Positions 27,615 through 35,653 of a stretch of 64,000 nt of DNA are shown here, piece by piece. A model generated the notes under the pieces. The model was not told the origin of the DNA. It ran no database searches and was given only the letters and a program-made list of their open reading frames with translations. Numbering within the stretch: position 1 is the first letter of the stretch; every line of letters begins with the position of its first letter. The position numbers and the translations under genes were made by a program. The DNA is from Arthrobacter sp. zg-Y20. GTDB taxonomy: Bacteria > Actinomycetota > Actinomycetes > Actinomycetales > Micrococcaceae. The DNA lies in the NCBI RefSeq assembly GCF_030142075.1, contig NZ_CP126241.1:1674001-1738000 (forward strand), in the 5' to 3' direction.

Positions 27615-28391
27615 ATGCCTGACCCGTTTGACATTCTTCCCGCTGACGGCCGTGCCGTTGGGCTGCCAGGCAGTGACCGTGGCGCGATTCAGACGATAGA
27701 ACGCGCAGCCATGATTCTCGCCCTGTTCGACCAGCACACCCGTGCTCTCAGCCCCGCGCTGGTGGCCGAGCGGTTGGGACTTAACCGGACGACCGCGCAC
27801 CGCTATCTGCATTCCCTTCAGGCCTCGGGGTTTCTGGGTCAGGCCTATGGCCCGGGCCCGCTGATCGACCAATTGTCGTCATTGGTATCTGCCCGTCAGC
27901 AGATACTCGCCGTCGCTCCGGCTATTCTCCGGAAGCTTTCCGATCAATCGGGCCTCACGGCCGTGCTCAGTTTCCTGGGCCGGACCGGCGCGGTGGTGAG
28001 CCACGTCGAGGAAGCAAACGCGGGGACCATCGTCCTGACCGTGCGCACGGGGACCGTGCTTGAGCTTAAAGCGGCACAATCCCGGATCCTCCTCGCCTTC
28101 CAATCCGATCCGGGCGTTATTACCCGGATGCACGCAGCCCTCTCCGGGGTGGAAGCTCACCAGGAGCAGGCCGAGCTCTCCCTGGCGCGGCGCAACCGGG
28201 TGGCCTGGGCAGACCTGGACCGCGCGGGCCTGGCTTCGGTTGCGGCACCGGTCTTCGGGAGCCGCGATATACAGGCCGCGATAGCCGTGCTCGGTACCAC
28301 GGCGATGCTCTCCTCCTCCGGCCCCTCCTCGCACCGAGTCGACCTGCTTCGCGGGGCCGCCCAACAAATCAGTTCGATGGTGACTATCTGA
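27615..28391 (+). CDS. IclR-family transcriptional regulator (second of three)
   Basis: 258 residues. DNA-binding domain: IERAAMILALFDQHTRALSP, then VAERLGLNRTTAHRYLHSLQ. Ligand domain: SGLTAVLSFLGRTGAVVSHV, VLTVRTGTVLELKAAQSRILLAF and GLASVAAPVFGSRDIQAAIAVLG. It lacks the long loop seen in the first IclR and closely resembles the third. GAGGAGG seven bases before ATG 27615 fixes the start. It is divergent from the five-gene catabolic operon and 43 bases upstream of the ABC transporter genes, so it may regulate both. Confidence 0.87.
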   Translation: MPDPFDILPADGRAVGLPGSDRGAIQTIERAAMILALFDQHTRALSPALVAERLGLNRTTAHRYLHSLQASGFLGQAYGPGPLIDQLSSLVSARQQILAVAPAILRKLSDQSGLTAVLSFLGRTGAVVSHVEEANAGTIVLTVRTGTVLELKAAQSRILLAFQSDPGVITRMHAALSGVEAHQEQAELSLARRNRVAWADLDRAGLASVAAPVFGSRDIQAAIAVLGTTAMLSSSGPSSHRVDLLRGAAQQISSMVTI

Positions 28392-28434
28392 TGCCTGCCC
28401 CGACGATTCCTTATCCCGAACGGATGACTAGACA

Positions 28435-29307
28435 ATGACCCGAGTATCACGAACAGCGCGTATGCCGCGCTCGAATTGGGTCCTTCTGGCCCCGGCTCTT
28501 GCGCTCGTCGCCGGAGTGCTCCTCCTACCTCTGGTCCAGAGCCTCTTCCGCAGCTTTGGCGCGCCCGACTTCACCCTTGCCAACTACGAAGCACTCTTCA
28601 CGGACGGCGTTACGATGACCGTGCTCGGCAGGACAGCCGGGACGGCAGCCATGGTTACCGTTGTGACATTCCTCCTTGGATATCCCTACGCCTACCTCAT
28701 GACCAGGGTCGGCCCGCGTTTCCGGGGAGTGCTGCTGGTAATTGTCCTTGTCCCGTTTTGGACATCCGTGATGGCCCGTAATTTCTCGTGGATTGTCCTG
28801 CTTCAGCGCGGGGGGCCGGTGCAGAACCTCTTCGACGCCCTGGGAGCCGACGACGTCGTGTTCTATGGGACCGTGGTGGGCGTCACGGTAGCCATGAGCC
28901 AGGTCCTGCTGCCGTTCATGGTGCTCCCGCTGTACAGCACCCTCGGTTCCATCGACCGCAAGTTGCTCCTGGCCGCGCAGGGCCTGGGTTCGTCTCCACT
29001 GGCGGCGTTCTGGAAGGTCTACTGGCCCCTCTCGCGCAGCGGGGTTGTTTCGGGACTGATCCTGGTCTTCACGCTAAGCCTCGGTTTCTATGTGACCCCG
29101 GCGCTCCTCGGCTCCCCGCAGCAGTCCCTCATCGCACAGCTCCTCGCTCAACGCACCACTCAGCTCCTCGACTTTGGCGGAGCCAGCGCCCTGGGGCTGC
29201 TCGTCCTGGTGGTCACGCTCGTGCTGGTCGTCTGGGCAAACCGGATCGGCGGCACGATCTCCGCGATCGGCGTCGTGGCCACCTCAAAGACAAAGGACAC
29301 ACCATGA
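28435..29307 (+). CDS. ABC transporter permease, PotB type
   Basis: 290 residues, six predicted membrane helices. The EAA-like cytoplasmic loop AAQGLGSSPLAAFWKVYWPL contacts the ATPase. N-terminal helix LLAPALALVAGVLLLPLVQSL. The arrangement with PotC, PotA and a PotD-like lipoprotein downstream is that of spermidine/putrescine-type importers, a group that also takes up other cationic or amide compounds. ATGA overlap with the next permease. Confidence 0.88.
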   Translation: MTRVSRTARMPRSNWVLLAPALALVAGVLLLPLVQSLFRSFGAPDFTLANYEALFTDGVTMTVLGRTAGTAAMVTVVTFLLGYPYAYLMTRVGPRFRGVLLVIVLVPFWTSVMARNFSWIVLLQRGGPVQNLFDALGADDVVFYGTVVGVTVAMSQVLLPFMVLPLYSTLGSIDRKLLLAAQGLGSSPLAAFWKVYWPLSRSGVVSGLILVFTLSLGFYVTPALLGSPQQSLIAQLLAQRTTQLLDFGGASALGLLVLVVTLVLVVWANRIGGTISAIGVVATSKTKDTP

Positions 29308-30164
29308 CCAGCCGGCAGCAGACGGAGAACGGCTACAAAAAGTCCCCTGTTCCACGCAGTAGCCGACGCCGGAACCGGGGGGTGGATCCGATACCCGTCT
29401 GGCTATGGATAGTCGGTGCCGGCGTGGCTCTCTTCCTCATCCTGCCCACCCTCGTGGTGATCCCCTCCAGCTTCTCCACGACTTCTGCCTTCAAGTTTCC
29501 CCCGGAGGGGTTCACGCTGCGGTGGTACACAAACTTCTTTACCAACCCCATCTGGCTCACATCGCTCGGCAATTCCTTTCTTGTGGCCGTTTCAGCGGCA
29601 GCCCTGGCCACAATAGTCGGCACAGCGGCTGCGGTGGGATTGAACCGGATGACCGGCAGGGCCGCATCCTTCCTTCGCACCCTCCTTATGGTGTCCATGG
29701 TGACCCCCTCGATCGTCATTGCGGTGGCCGTATACATCTCGTTCCTCAAATGGCATCTGACCGGCTCGCTACCCGGATACGTGCTGGCACATGCCGCCCT
29801 CGGTGTCCCCTTCGTGCTGGTCGCCGTCACCAGTGCACTTGGCGGTTTCGACCCACAGCTGCTGCGGGCCGCGGCCTCCCTGGGGGCCTCCCCGATACGT
29901 TCCTTTCTGACCGTCACCATGCCGCTCATCAGCCGCGGCATCCTCAGCGGTGCGGTCTTCGCTTTCGCTACGTCCTTCGACGAGGTGGTCATCGCATTGT
30001 TCCTGCGGTCGCCGACGTTCCAAACCCTGCCAGTGCAGATGTACAACAGCGTCACCTTTGAGCTCGATCCCACAATTTCCGCGGCATCGAGCCTCATCGT
30101 CGTCGCAGTTACCGTCCTTTTCCTGGTGCCGCAGCTCATGGGCAACCGCAAGAAGACCGATTAG
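29304..30164 (+). CDS. ABC transporter permease, PotC type
   Basis: 286 residues. A basic cytosolic N-terminus (SSRRRNRG) precedes six helices. FPPEGFTLRWYTNFFTNP is the typical PotC periplasmic segment and RAAASLGASPIRSFLTVTMPL the EAA loop. The C-terminal TSFDEVVIALFLRSPTFQTLPVQMY matches the PotC family. The start ATG 29304 overlaps the PotB stop. Confidence 0.88.
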   Translation: MTSRQQTENGYKKSPVPRSSRRRNRGVDPIPVWLWIVGAGVALFLILPTLVVIPSSFSTTSAFKFPPEGFTLRWYTNFFTNPIWLTSLGNSFLVAVSAAALATIVGTAAAVGLNRMTGRAASFLRTLLMVSMVTPSIVIAVAVYISFLKWHLTGSLPGYVLAHAALGVPFVLVAVTSALGGFDPQLLRAAASLGASPIRSFLTVTMPLISRGILSGAVFAFATSFDEVVIALFLRSPTFQTLPVQMYNSVTFELDPTISAASSLIVVAVTVLFLVPQLMGNRKKTD

Positions 30165-30173
30165 GAGTACGCA

Positions 30174-31316
30174 GTGACCCTCTCAAATGAAAAATCAGTT
30201 CTCCACGGGAAGGCATCCCCGCGGACGGCCCGCCGGGGCACCCAAATCCGGTTGACCGGCGTGACAAAGGACTACGGACTGGCCGTCCCCGCCGTTGATG
30301 ACATCTCCCTGACGATTGAACCGGGGGAGTTCATGACGTTCCTCGGACCAAGCGGATCCGGCAAGACCACAACGCTGAACCTCATTGCCGGTTTCGATAC
30401 TTTGTCCGGCGGGACAATCGCCCTCAACGGGACGGACGTAGGTTCACTTCCACCGCATAAGCGGAATCTGGGAATGCTGTTCCAGAACTACGCACTGTTC
30501 CCCCACATGACGGTTGCCCAGAACGTCGGTTACCCGCTCCGTGAGCGGAAGATGGCGAAAACCGATATTGCGCGGCGCGTGTCCGAAGTGCTCAACCTGG
30601 TGCAGCTGCCCGGGCGCGACGGAAATTACCCGGCACAGCTATCGGGAGGGCAGCAGCAGCGCGTTGCCCTCGCCCGGGCGATTGTCTTCCAGCCCGAGGC
30701 GTTGCTTCTCGATGAACCGTTGGGAGCGCTCGACCGGAATCTTCGGGGAACCCTCCAGGAAGAGATCCGGCGAATCCACCGAGAGGTGGGTTCCACCTTC
30801 GTATTCGTGACCCATGATCAGGAAGAGGCCATGAACCTCTCCGACCGGATTGCCCTGTTCAACAACGGCCGCATTGAGCAGGTAGGCACTCCGGAACAGC
30901 TATACCGTGAGCCTGAAACACTTTTCACTGCAACGTTCCTGGGCGATTCGAACGTGTTCGATCTGGGCGACAAAGGATTCGGGACGCACGCGGGCTGGGA
31001 AGACTGCCGGTGGACCGTGGACTCCTACACCGTTGCGGGGCATCCGGGCGTCCTTTCACATGCTGCCATTGTGGTCCGTCCTGAAGACCTCTTTATCGCC
31101 CGCGATCCCGTATCCGTGCCGCCCGGCGCGAATGCTGTCTCAGCCACTATTCAAGACCTCGAATACATGGGGTCCTATCGCACCGCCCTGCTGCATCTCG
31201 GCGGAAACGGCCTTCGTGGCCGCGCGCGGATTGATGCATCCGAATCAACGTTGACTGTCGGCGACCAGGTCACCGCCTGGTGGCGCCCTGAGCGACAGCG
31301 TGTCGTTGCCGCCTAG
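30174..31316 (+). CDS. ABC transporter ATP-binding protein, PotA type
   Basis: 380 residues. Walker A GPSGSGKTT (~58-66), Q-loop FQNYALFPHMTVAQNV, signature LSGGQQQRVALARAI, Walker B ALLLDEPLGALDR and the switch His in FVTHDQEEAM are all intact. Residues ~290-380 form the TOBE regulatory domain (VVRPEDLFIA, VTAWWRPERQRVV). GTG 30174 has AGGAG upstream, nine bases after the PotC stop. Confidence 0.9.
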   Translation: MTLSNEKSVLHGKASPRTARRGTQIRLTGVTKDYGLAVPAVDDISLTIEPGEFMTFLGPSGSGKTTTLNLIAGFDTLSGGTIALNGTDVGSLPPHKRNLGMLFQNYALFPHMTVAQNVGYPLRERKMAKTDIARRVSEVLNLVQLPGRDGNYPAQLSGGQQQRVALARAIVFQPEALLLDEPLGALDRNLRGTLQEEIRRIHREVGSTFVFVTHDQEEAMNLSDRIALFNNGRIEQVGTPEQLYREPETLFTATFLGDSNVFDLGDKGFGTHAGWEDCRWTVDSYTVAGHPGVLSHAAIVVRPEDLFIARDPVSVPPGANAVSATIQDLEYMGSYRTALLHLGGNGLRGRARIDASESTLTVGDQVTAWWRPERQRVVAA

Positions 31317-31523
31317 CGGACCCCTGTCCGCACCGGTTCGTCGATCAGTTGTCCGCATGATGGGCGCCCCTGCACCCCTCTTGGATAAGTGTTTTCGGTG
31401 TCGCACTGGTTTCCCGGAGTTGCGGGTGCTACGGTCTCACTATTTTTCATCTGGTGAAACAAATATTCATATCCTGAACAATACCGGTCGCGGTTTTCGG
31501 CCACAAACCAAAGGAAAGTGACA

Positions 31524-32600
31524 ATGATGTCCAGATCCAGATTTGTTTTCGCACCCGTCGTCAGCGTCATCGCCGTCACCGGACTTCTTGCGGGCTGCGC
31601 AAGCTCCTCAGGAGCGGCCGGCGAAGACGCAGCTGATGCACCCGTCCAGATCACCTACGTGGGTTACGGTGGCGACGGCCAGGCAGCCCAGATTGAAGCG
31701 TGGCAAAAGCCGTACACCTCCAGCCACTCCAACGTGACCTTCGTGAATACTTCCCCGCCCGATGTAGCGCAGGTGAAGGCGCAGGTGGAGGCCGGCGCCG
31801 TGCAGTGGGATGTCATGGCGGTGGCTCCGTACGCGGCGGAACAGAATTGCGGCACCCTGTTCGAGAAACTCGACCTGTCTTCCGTTGACCAGACAAACCT
31901 CGCCCCCGGAACCGTAGGGGAGTGTTACCTCGGCAACTGGATCAATGCCACGCCCATGGCCTATCGAACGGATGCTTTCCCGGCCGGCAAGGGGCCTGAA
32001 AGCATTGCCGACTTCTTCGACACAAAGGCCTTTCCGGGACAACGCGGCATGGTCACGAACCTGCAGAACGGTATCCTCGAGTACGCCCTTACGGCTGACG
32101 GGGTGAAACCCGACGCAATGTACCCGCTCGATGTGGACCGTGCATTGGAGAAGCTGGACACCATCCGGGACGTCACCACCTTCGCGCCCAACGTAGGCGC
32201 ACTGCAGCAGGCCGTTAGCGCCGATCAGGTCGATATGTTCTTCCTTCCCGACTCGCGACTCGTTCCCCTCCTTAAGGAAAACGACGACATCACCATCGTC
32301 TGGGACGTCACTGTCACCTCACTGAACGCATTTGCCGTGCCGTTGGGCTCCAAGAAAAAAGCTGATGTGGAGGGCTTCCTGGCCAGCGTCGTGGAACCGG
32401 GCCCGGCTGCGCAGATTGCGGAATTGCTCGGGGTTGCACCCGTCAATACCGAGGCGGAGCCCAAACTTGATGAGTACACGTCCAAGGTTGAAGTAGGCGG
32501 AAAGGTGAACACTGGACAGACGATCCTCCAGGACGTGGATTGGTACGCCAAGAATTTCAACGAAGCATCCACCAAGGTCACTACGTGGCTGGCGGGATGA
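31524..32600 (+). CDS. ABC transporter substrate-binding lipoprotein, PotD type
   Basis: 358 residues. A lipoprotein signal ends in VTGLLAGC (Cys25). The mature protein has PVQITYVGYGGDGQAAQIEA, VNTSPPDVAQVKAQVEAGAV, WDVMAVAP and a C-terminal domain typical of spermidine/putrescine-binding and related D-type proteins. AAGGAAA precedes ATG 31524. It is 207 bases behind the ATPase, with an AT-rich region carrying TGGTGAA (31452-31458), so it probably has its own promoter and higher expression. Ligand unknown. Confidence 0.87.
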   Translation: MMSRSRFVFAPVVSVIAVTGLLAGCASSSGAAGEDAADAPVQITYVGYGGDGQAAQIEAWQKPYTSSHSNVTFVNTSPPDVAQVKAQVEAGAVQWDVMAVAPYAAEQNCGTLFEKLDLSSVDQTNLAPGTVGECYLGNWINATPMAYRTDAFPAGKGPESIADFFDTKAFPGQRGMVTNLQNGILEYALTADGVKPDAMYPLDVDRALEKLDTIRDVTTFAPNVGALQQAVSADQVDMFFLPDSRLVPLLKENDDITIVWDVTVTSLNAFAVPLGSKKKADVEGFLASVVEPGPAAQIAELLGVAPVNTEAEPKLDEYTSKVEVGGKVNTGQTILQDVDWYAKNFNEASTKVTTWLAG

Positions 32601-32605
32601 GACGG

Positions 32606-32629
32606 ACCCCGGTTCGCTCCGGCCGGGGT
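32606..32629 (+). terminator. Short GC hairpin after the substrate-binding protein gene
   Basis: ACCCCGG at 32606-32612 pairs with CCGGGGT at 32623-32629, ten-base loop, followed by TCCC without a T-run. Weak evidence for a terminator. Confidence 0.35.
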
Positions 32630-32636
32630 TCCCTGA

Positions 32637-32678
32637 CATGTTCTCCATTTGAACTATCCTTCTTGAATGGTGAACATG
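32637..32678. promoter_or_regulatory. Inverted repeat operator at the third IclR gene
   Basis: CATGTTCTCCATTTGAA (32637-32653) and TTGAATGGTGAACATG (32663-32678) form an imperfect palindrome with a nine-base centre. The right arm contains the inverted ATGTTCACCAT found at 27448. It overlaps the IclR start codon, as expected for autorepression. Confidence 0.55.
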
Positions 32679-33455
32679 GAGGGCAGTGCCGAGACATCCG
32701 GTTACGACATTCAGGCAGTTTCCCGGGCAGCGCAGATCTGCGCGCTGTTCGGGCCCCACACGGTCGAGCTTACGGCCGTAGAGGTGGCAACGCGGCTCGA
32801 ATTGAACAGAACTACGGCCTACCGGTACTGCATGGCGCTGGTGGCGGCTGGAATCCTGGAACGAAGCCCGCGGCGGGGAGCTTTCATCCTTGGCGGCCTC
32901 ATGCTGCAACTTGGCATCCACGCGCTCAGCCGGCGACGGGTGGTTTCGATTGCACCGCCCTATCTGGCGGAATTGAGCGGCGCCGTCCGGATGACGGCAG
33001 TCCTCAGCCTCTGGGCGGTGGGTGGGCCTGTGGCAACCCTCGTGGAGGAAGACCGGAAGCAATCGATCATTGTGACTGTCCGCCCCGGTTCGCTCCTGGA
33101 GGCCACCGCAGCACAAACCCAGGTGTTCCTTGCCTACCTCAAGGATCCGCATGCCGCCGCCTCGATCGCAGCGGGCCTGTCCGCTGCCCAGCGGGCAGAA
33201 CTTGATGCGGCAATCTACAACGCCCGCCGCCACGGCTACAGCATCGCCCACCATCCCGGGGGACTCTTCGGCGTCGCCGTCCCAGTCTTTGACGAATACG
33301 GTATCGCCGCCACGGTCGCGCTTCTCGGCGCCGACCGGACTGCAGACCTCAGTCCCGGCTCACCCATCCTCACCCGGCTCACGGGAACCGCGGCCGCACT
33401 CAGCGACGAACTGGGCGGCGGCCAAGAAGGACAACAGATTGCCGACCTACGATGA
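32667..33455 (+). CDS. IclR-family transcriptional regulator (third of three)
   Basis: 262 residues. DNA-binding part: VSRAAQICALFGPHTVELTA, then VATRLELNRTTAYRYCMALV. Ligand part: RMTAVLSLWAVGGPVATLVE, TVRPGSLLEATAAQTQVFLAYL and GGLFGVAVPVFDEYGIAATVALLG. It resembles the second IclR more than the first. The start could be ATG 32667 or ATG 32676; the operator covers both and neither has a clear ribosome-binding site. It overlaps the cyclase-family gene by 17 bases and heads the operon with the alcohol and aldehyde dehydrogenases. Confidence 0.85.
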   Translation: MVNMEGSAETSGYDIQAVSRAAQICALFGPHTVELTAVEVATRLELNRTTAYRYCMALVAAGILERSPRRGAFILGGLMLQLGIHALSRRRVVSIAPPYLAELSGAVRMTAVLSLWAVGGPVATLVEEDRKQSIIVTVRPGSLLEATAAQTQVFLAYLKDPHAAASIAAGLSAAQRAELDAAIYNARRHGYSIAHHPGGLFGVAVPVFDEYGIAATVALLGADRTADLSPGSPILTRLTGTAAALSDELGGGQEGQQIADLR

Positions 33456-34413
33456 GCTCGCCTCCGCCGAGCCGCCGCAGTCGAGCTGGAACGTCTTCGG
33501 AAGGGACGATCAGCTCGGCACCATCAACTTTCTAACTCCTGAACGGATCGCATCAGCGGCCCGGCTGATCCGGTCCGGCCGCCGTTTCGGACTTGACCAT
33601 CCCGTCACTGCCTTCGAGCCGTATCCGACCGGAACCCGCCGTCCGCTGCAGCACTCGGTGTTCTCCAACAACACATGGCATCGGGATGACTGGGTTGATT
33701 CGTTCTATTTGCAGTCCTCCTCCCAGATAGATGCGCTCCGCCACATTGGCCATCCCGAATACGGTTTCTACAACGGCCTGTCCGCGGAAGAGAATTCTGG
33801 CGATTCGGTACGGCTGGGCATCCACAATTGGGCCGCTTCCGGTATTGCCGGACGGGGAGTCCTGCTCGATGTTCCACTGTTTTTCGCCAAACGGGGCCTG
33901 TCCTACGATGCATCGTCAACGATCGCGATCGGCGCGGATCTTCTCGACGAAATAGCGGAGAGCCAGAACGTTTCCTGGCAGGGAGGGGACATACTGCTCC
34001 TGCGCACCGCTTGGGCCGAGGACTACCTCGCAAAGACCCCCGAACGCCGCCTCTCGGACCCGTGGCGGCAATCGCCCGGCCTCGCGCAACGCGAATCCAC
34101 GCTCCGGTGGCTCTGGGACCACGAAATCGCGCTTGTCGCAGCGGACAACCTCGCCGTGGAAGCCGATCCCGTCATCGACTCCGACTTTCGGACTCCCGGG
34201 GACTCACCACCGGCTATCGGCGTCGACCACAGCGGAATGTTGCATCGTCCGCTAATTGCCCTCCTTGGAATGGCATTGGGGGAGCTGTGGAAACTCGACG
34301 AACTTGCTGAGGACTGCGCGGCGGACGGGGTCTACGAATGTTTCGTCACCTGCAAGCCACTGAATATTCCCGGAGGTGTCGGGTCGCCGCCCAACGCCAT
34401 GGCTTTCAAATAG
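33439..34413 (+). CDS. Cyclase-family (kynurenine formamidase-like) metal hydrolase
   Basis: 324 residues from TTG 33439, with AGAAGG eight bases upstream. LPTYDELASAEPPQSSWNVFGRDDQLGTINFLTPERI and FGLDHPVTAFEP are typical of the longer bacterial cyclase-family proteins (PF04199). The metal motif is SSQIDALRHIGHPEYGFYNG instead of the usual HxGTHxDxPxH: the first His is replaced, Asp and His remain. The histidine in GVDHSGMLHRPLI may contribute. The family hydrolyses formamides, lactams and lactones. The reading frame is open upstream to 33130, but that is a shadow of the IclR gene. Confidence 0.78.
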   Translation: MPTYDELASAEPPQSSWNVFGRDDQLGTINFLTPERIASAARLIRSGRRFGLDHPVTAFEPYPTGTRRPLQHSVFSNNTWHRDDWVDSFYLQSSSQIDALRHIGHPEYGFYNGLSAEENSGDSVRLGIHNWAASGIAGRGVLLDVPLFFAKRGLSYDASSTIAIGADLLDEIAESQNVSWQGGDILLLRTAWAEDYLAKTPERRLSDPWRQSPGLAQRESTLRWLWDHEIALVAADNLAVEADPVIDSDFRTPGDSPPAIGVDHSGMLHRPLIALLGMALGELWKLDELAEDCAADGVYECFVTCKPLNIPGGVGSPPNAMAFK

Positions 34414-34420
34414 GAGAACT

Positions 34421-35653
34421 ATGAATCCCTCTCTGACCGGGACGCTCCGGCTGCCAGCCCACGTCCACTTCGGTTATGGCACGCGGGCCCAGTTGCCCGA
34501 GCTACTCAAGCTTCATGGCACCCGAGTGCTCGCCGTCGTAGATCCGTTTCTTCCGGCGACGAAGCTGTTCCGCACTCTGCTGGCCGAACTGCGCGGCAAC
34601 GGCTTCGATGTCACCGTGTACAGCGACATCAGTGCTGAACTGCCTGCCACGTCACTGGACGCCGCGGGAACGATGGCGCGTTTCCTGGCCCCGGACGCCA
34701 TCTTGGCTGTCGGAGGGGGCAGCACCCTGGATGCGGCGAAGCTCATTGGGCTGCTCGCCGCGCACGGCGGACCGCTCAGCGGTTACTACGGCGAGAATGC
34801 TGTCCCCGGACCAATCGTTCCCATAGTTGCGGTTCCAACGACCGCCGGGACCGGCTCGGAGGTCACTCCCGTCGCCGTCGTGTCCGACCCGGATCTGGCG
34901 CTGAAAGTCGGTATATCGAGTCCTTTCCTCATCCCGGTGGCTGCCGTCGTTGACCCTGAATTTACGTTCGGTGCACCCGCCGCAGTCACAGCCTTCTCCG
35001 GAATCGACGCGCTGGTGCATCTGGTCGAGTCTTTCACTGCAGCCACCCTCCCGCTGGATTGGTCTTCGGCCCTTCCGGTATTTACGGGCCGCAATATTTT
35101 TGCAGAGACACTTGCGCTGCAGGGGATAGCGACACTCGGTACCTGGCTGCCCGTCGCTGTCGCCGATCCGGAGAACAGGGAAGCGCGGGAACAGGTCTCC
35201 CTCGGGGCCCTCCTCGGTGGAATATCGTTCGGATCCACCGGGACGCATCTCTCGCATGCTCTCCAATACCCCATAGGTGCCTTATCCAAGACCCCCCACG
35301 GACTGGGCACGGGTTTGCTCCTGCCCTATGTGCTCGATGCCTGCCGGACAGATCCGGAGACGATGCACCGGATAGCAGCCATCGGTACTGCGCTCGGGTC
35401 CAACGCGAGCTTGCCCGACCAGCGCGCATCCGACGCCGTTAAGGCGATTGTCGCCATCAATGAAGCCATCGGGGTTCCCCGCTCACTGCGTGAGATCGGG
35501 ATTACCGAAGAACAGCTGCCGCACATCGCGCAGTTGGGGATGGCATCCCAGCGCCTTGTCGCCATCGCCCCCGCATCCGCGACGCCGGAGCTTCTCGTCG
35601 ATATCCTCACCCGTGCCTTCGCCGGCACCCTCAGCAACGGGAGTCCCGCGTGA
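34421..35653 (+). CDS. Iron-containing alcohol dehydrogenase
   Basis: 410 residues. The cofactor-binding GGGSTLDAAKLIGLL, VPTTAGTGSEVTPVAVVSDP, FSGIDALVHLVESFTA and SHALQYPIGALSKTPHGLGTG supply the NAD loop and the His/Asp metal ligands of group III dehydrogenases. TAGGAGA lies six bases before ATG 34421. Seven bases separate it from the cyclase-family gene and its stop overlaps the aldehyde dehydrogenase start. It likely oxidises an alcohol formed in the pathway to the aldehyde used next. The DUF-like longer loop around TLPLDWSSALPVFTGRN is unusual. Confidence 0.88.
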   Translation: MNPSLTGTLRLPAHVHFGYGTRAQLPELLKLHGTRVLAVVDPFLPATKLFRTLLAELRGNGFDVTVYSDISAELPATSLDAAGTMARFLAPDAILAVGGGSTLDAAKLIGLLAAHGGPLSGYYGENAVPGPIVPIVAVPTTAGTGSEVTPVAVVSDPDLALKVGISSPFLIPVAAVVDPEFTFGAPAAVTAFSGIDALVHLVESFTAATLPLDWSSALPVFTGRNIFAETLALQGIATLGTWLPVAVADPENREAREQVSLGALLGGISFGSTGTHLSHALQYPIGALSKTPHGLGTGLLLPYVLDACRTDPETMHRIAAIGTALGSNASLPDQRASDAVKAIVAINEAIGVPRSLREIGITEEQLPHIAQLGMASQRLVAIAPASATPELLVDILTRAFAGTLSNGSPA

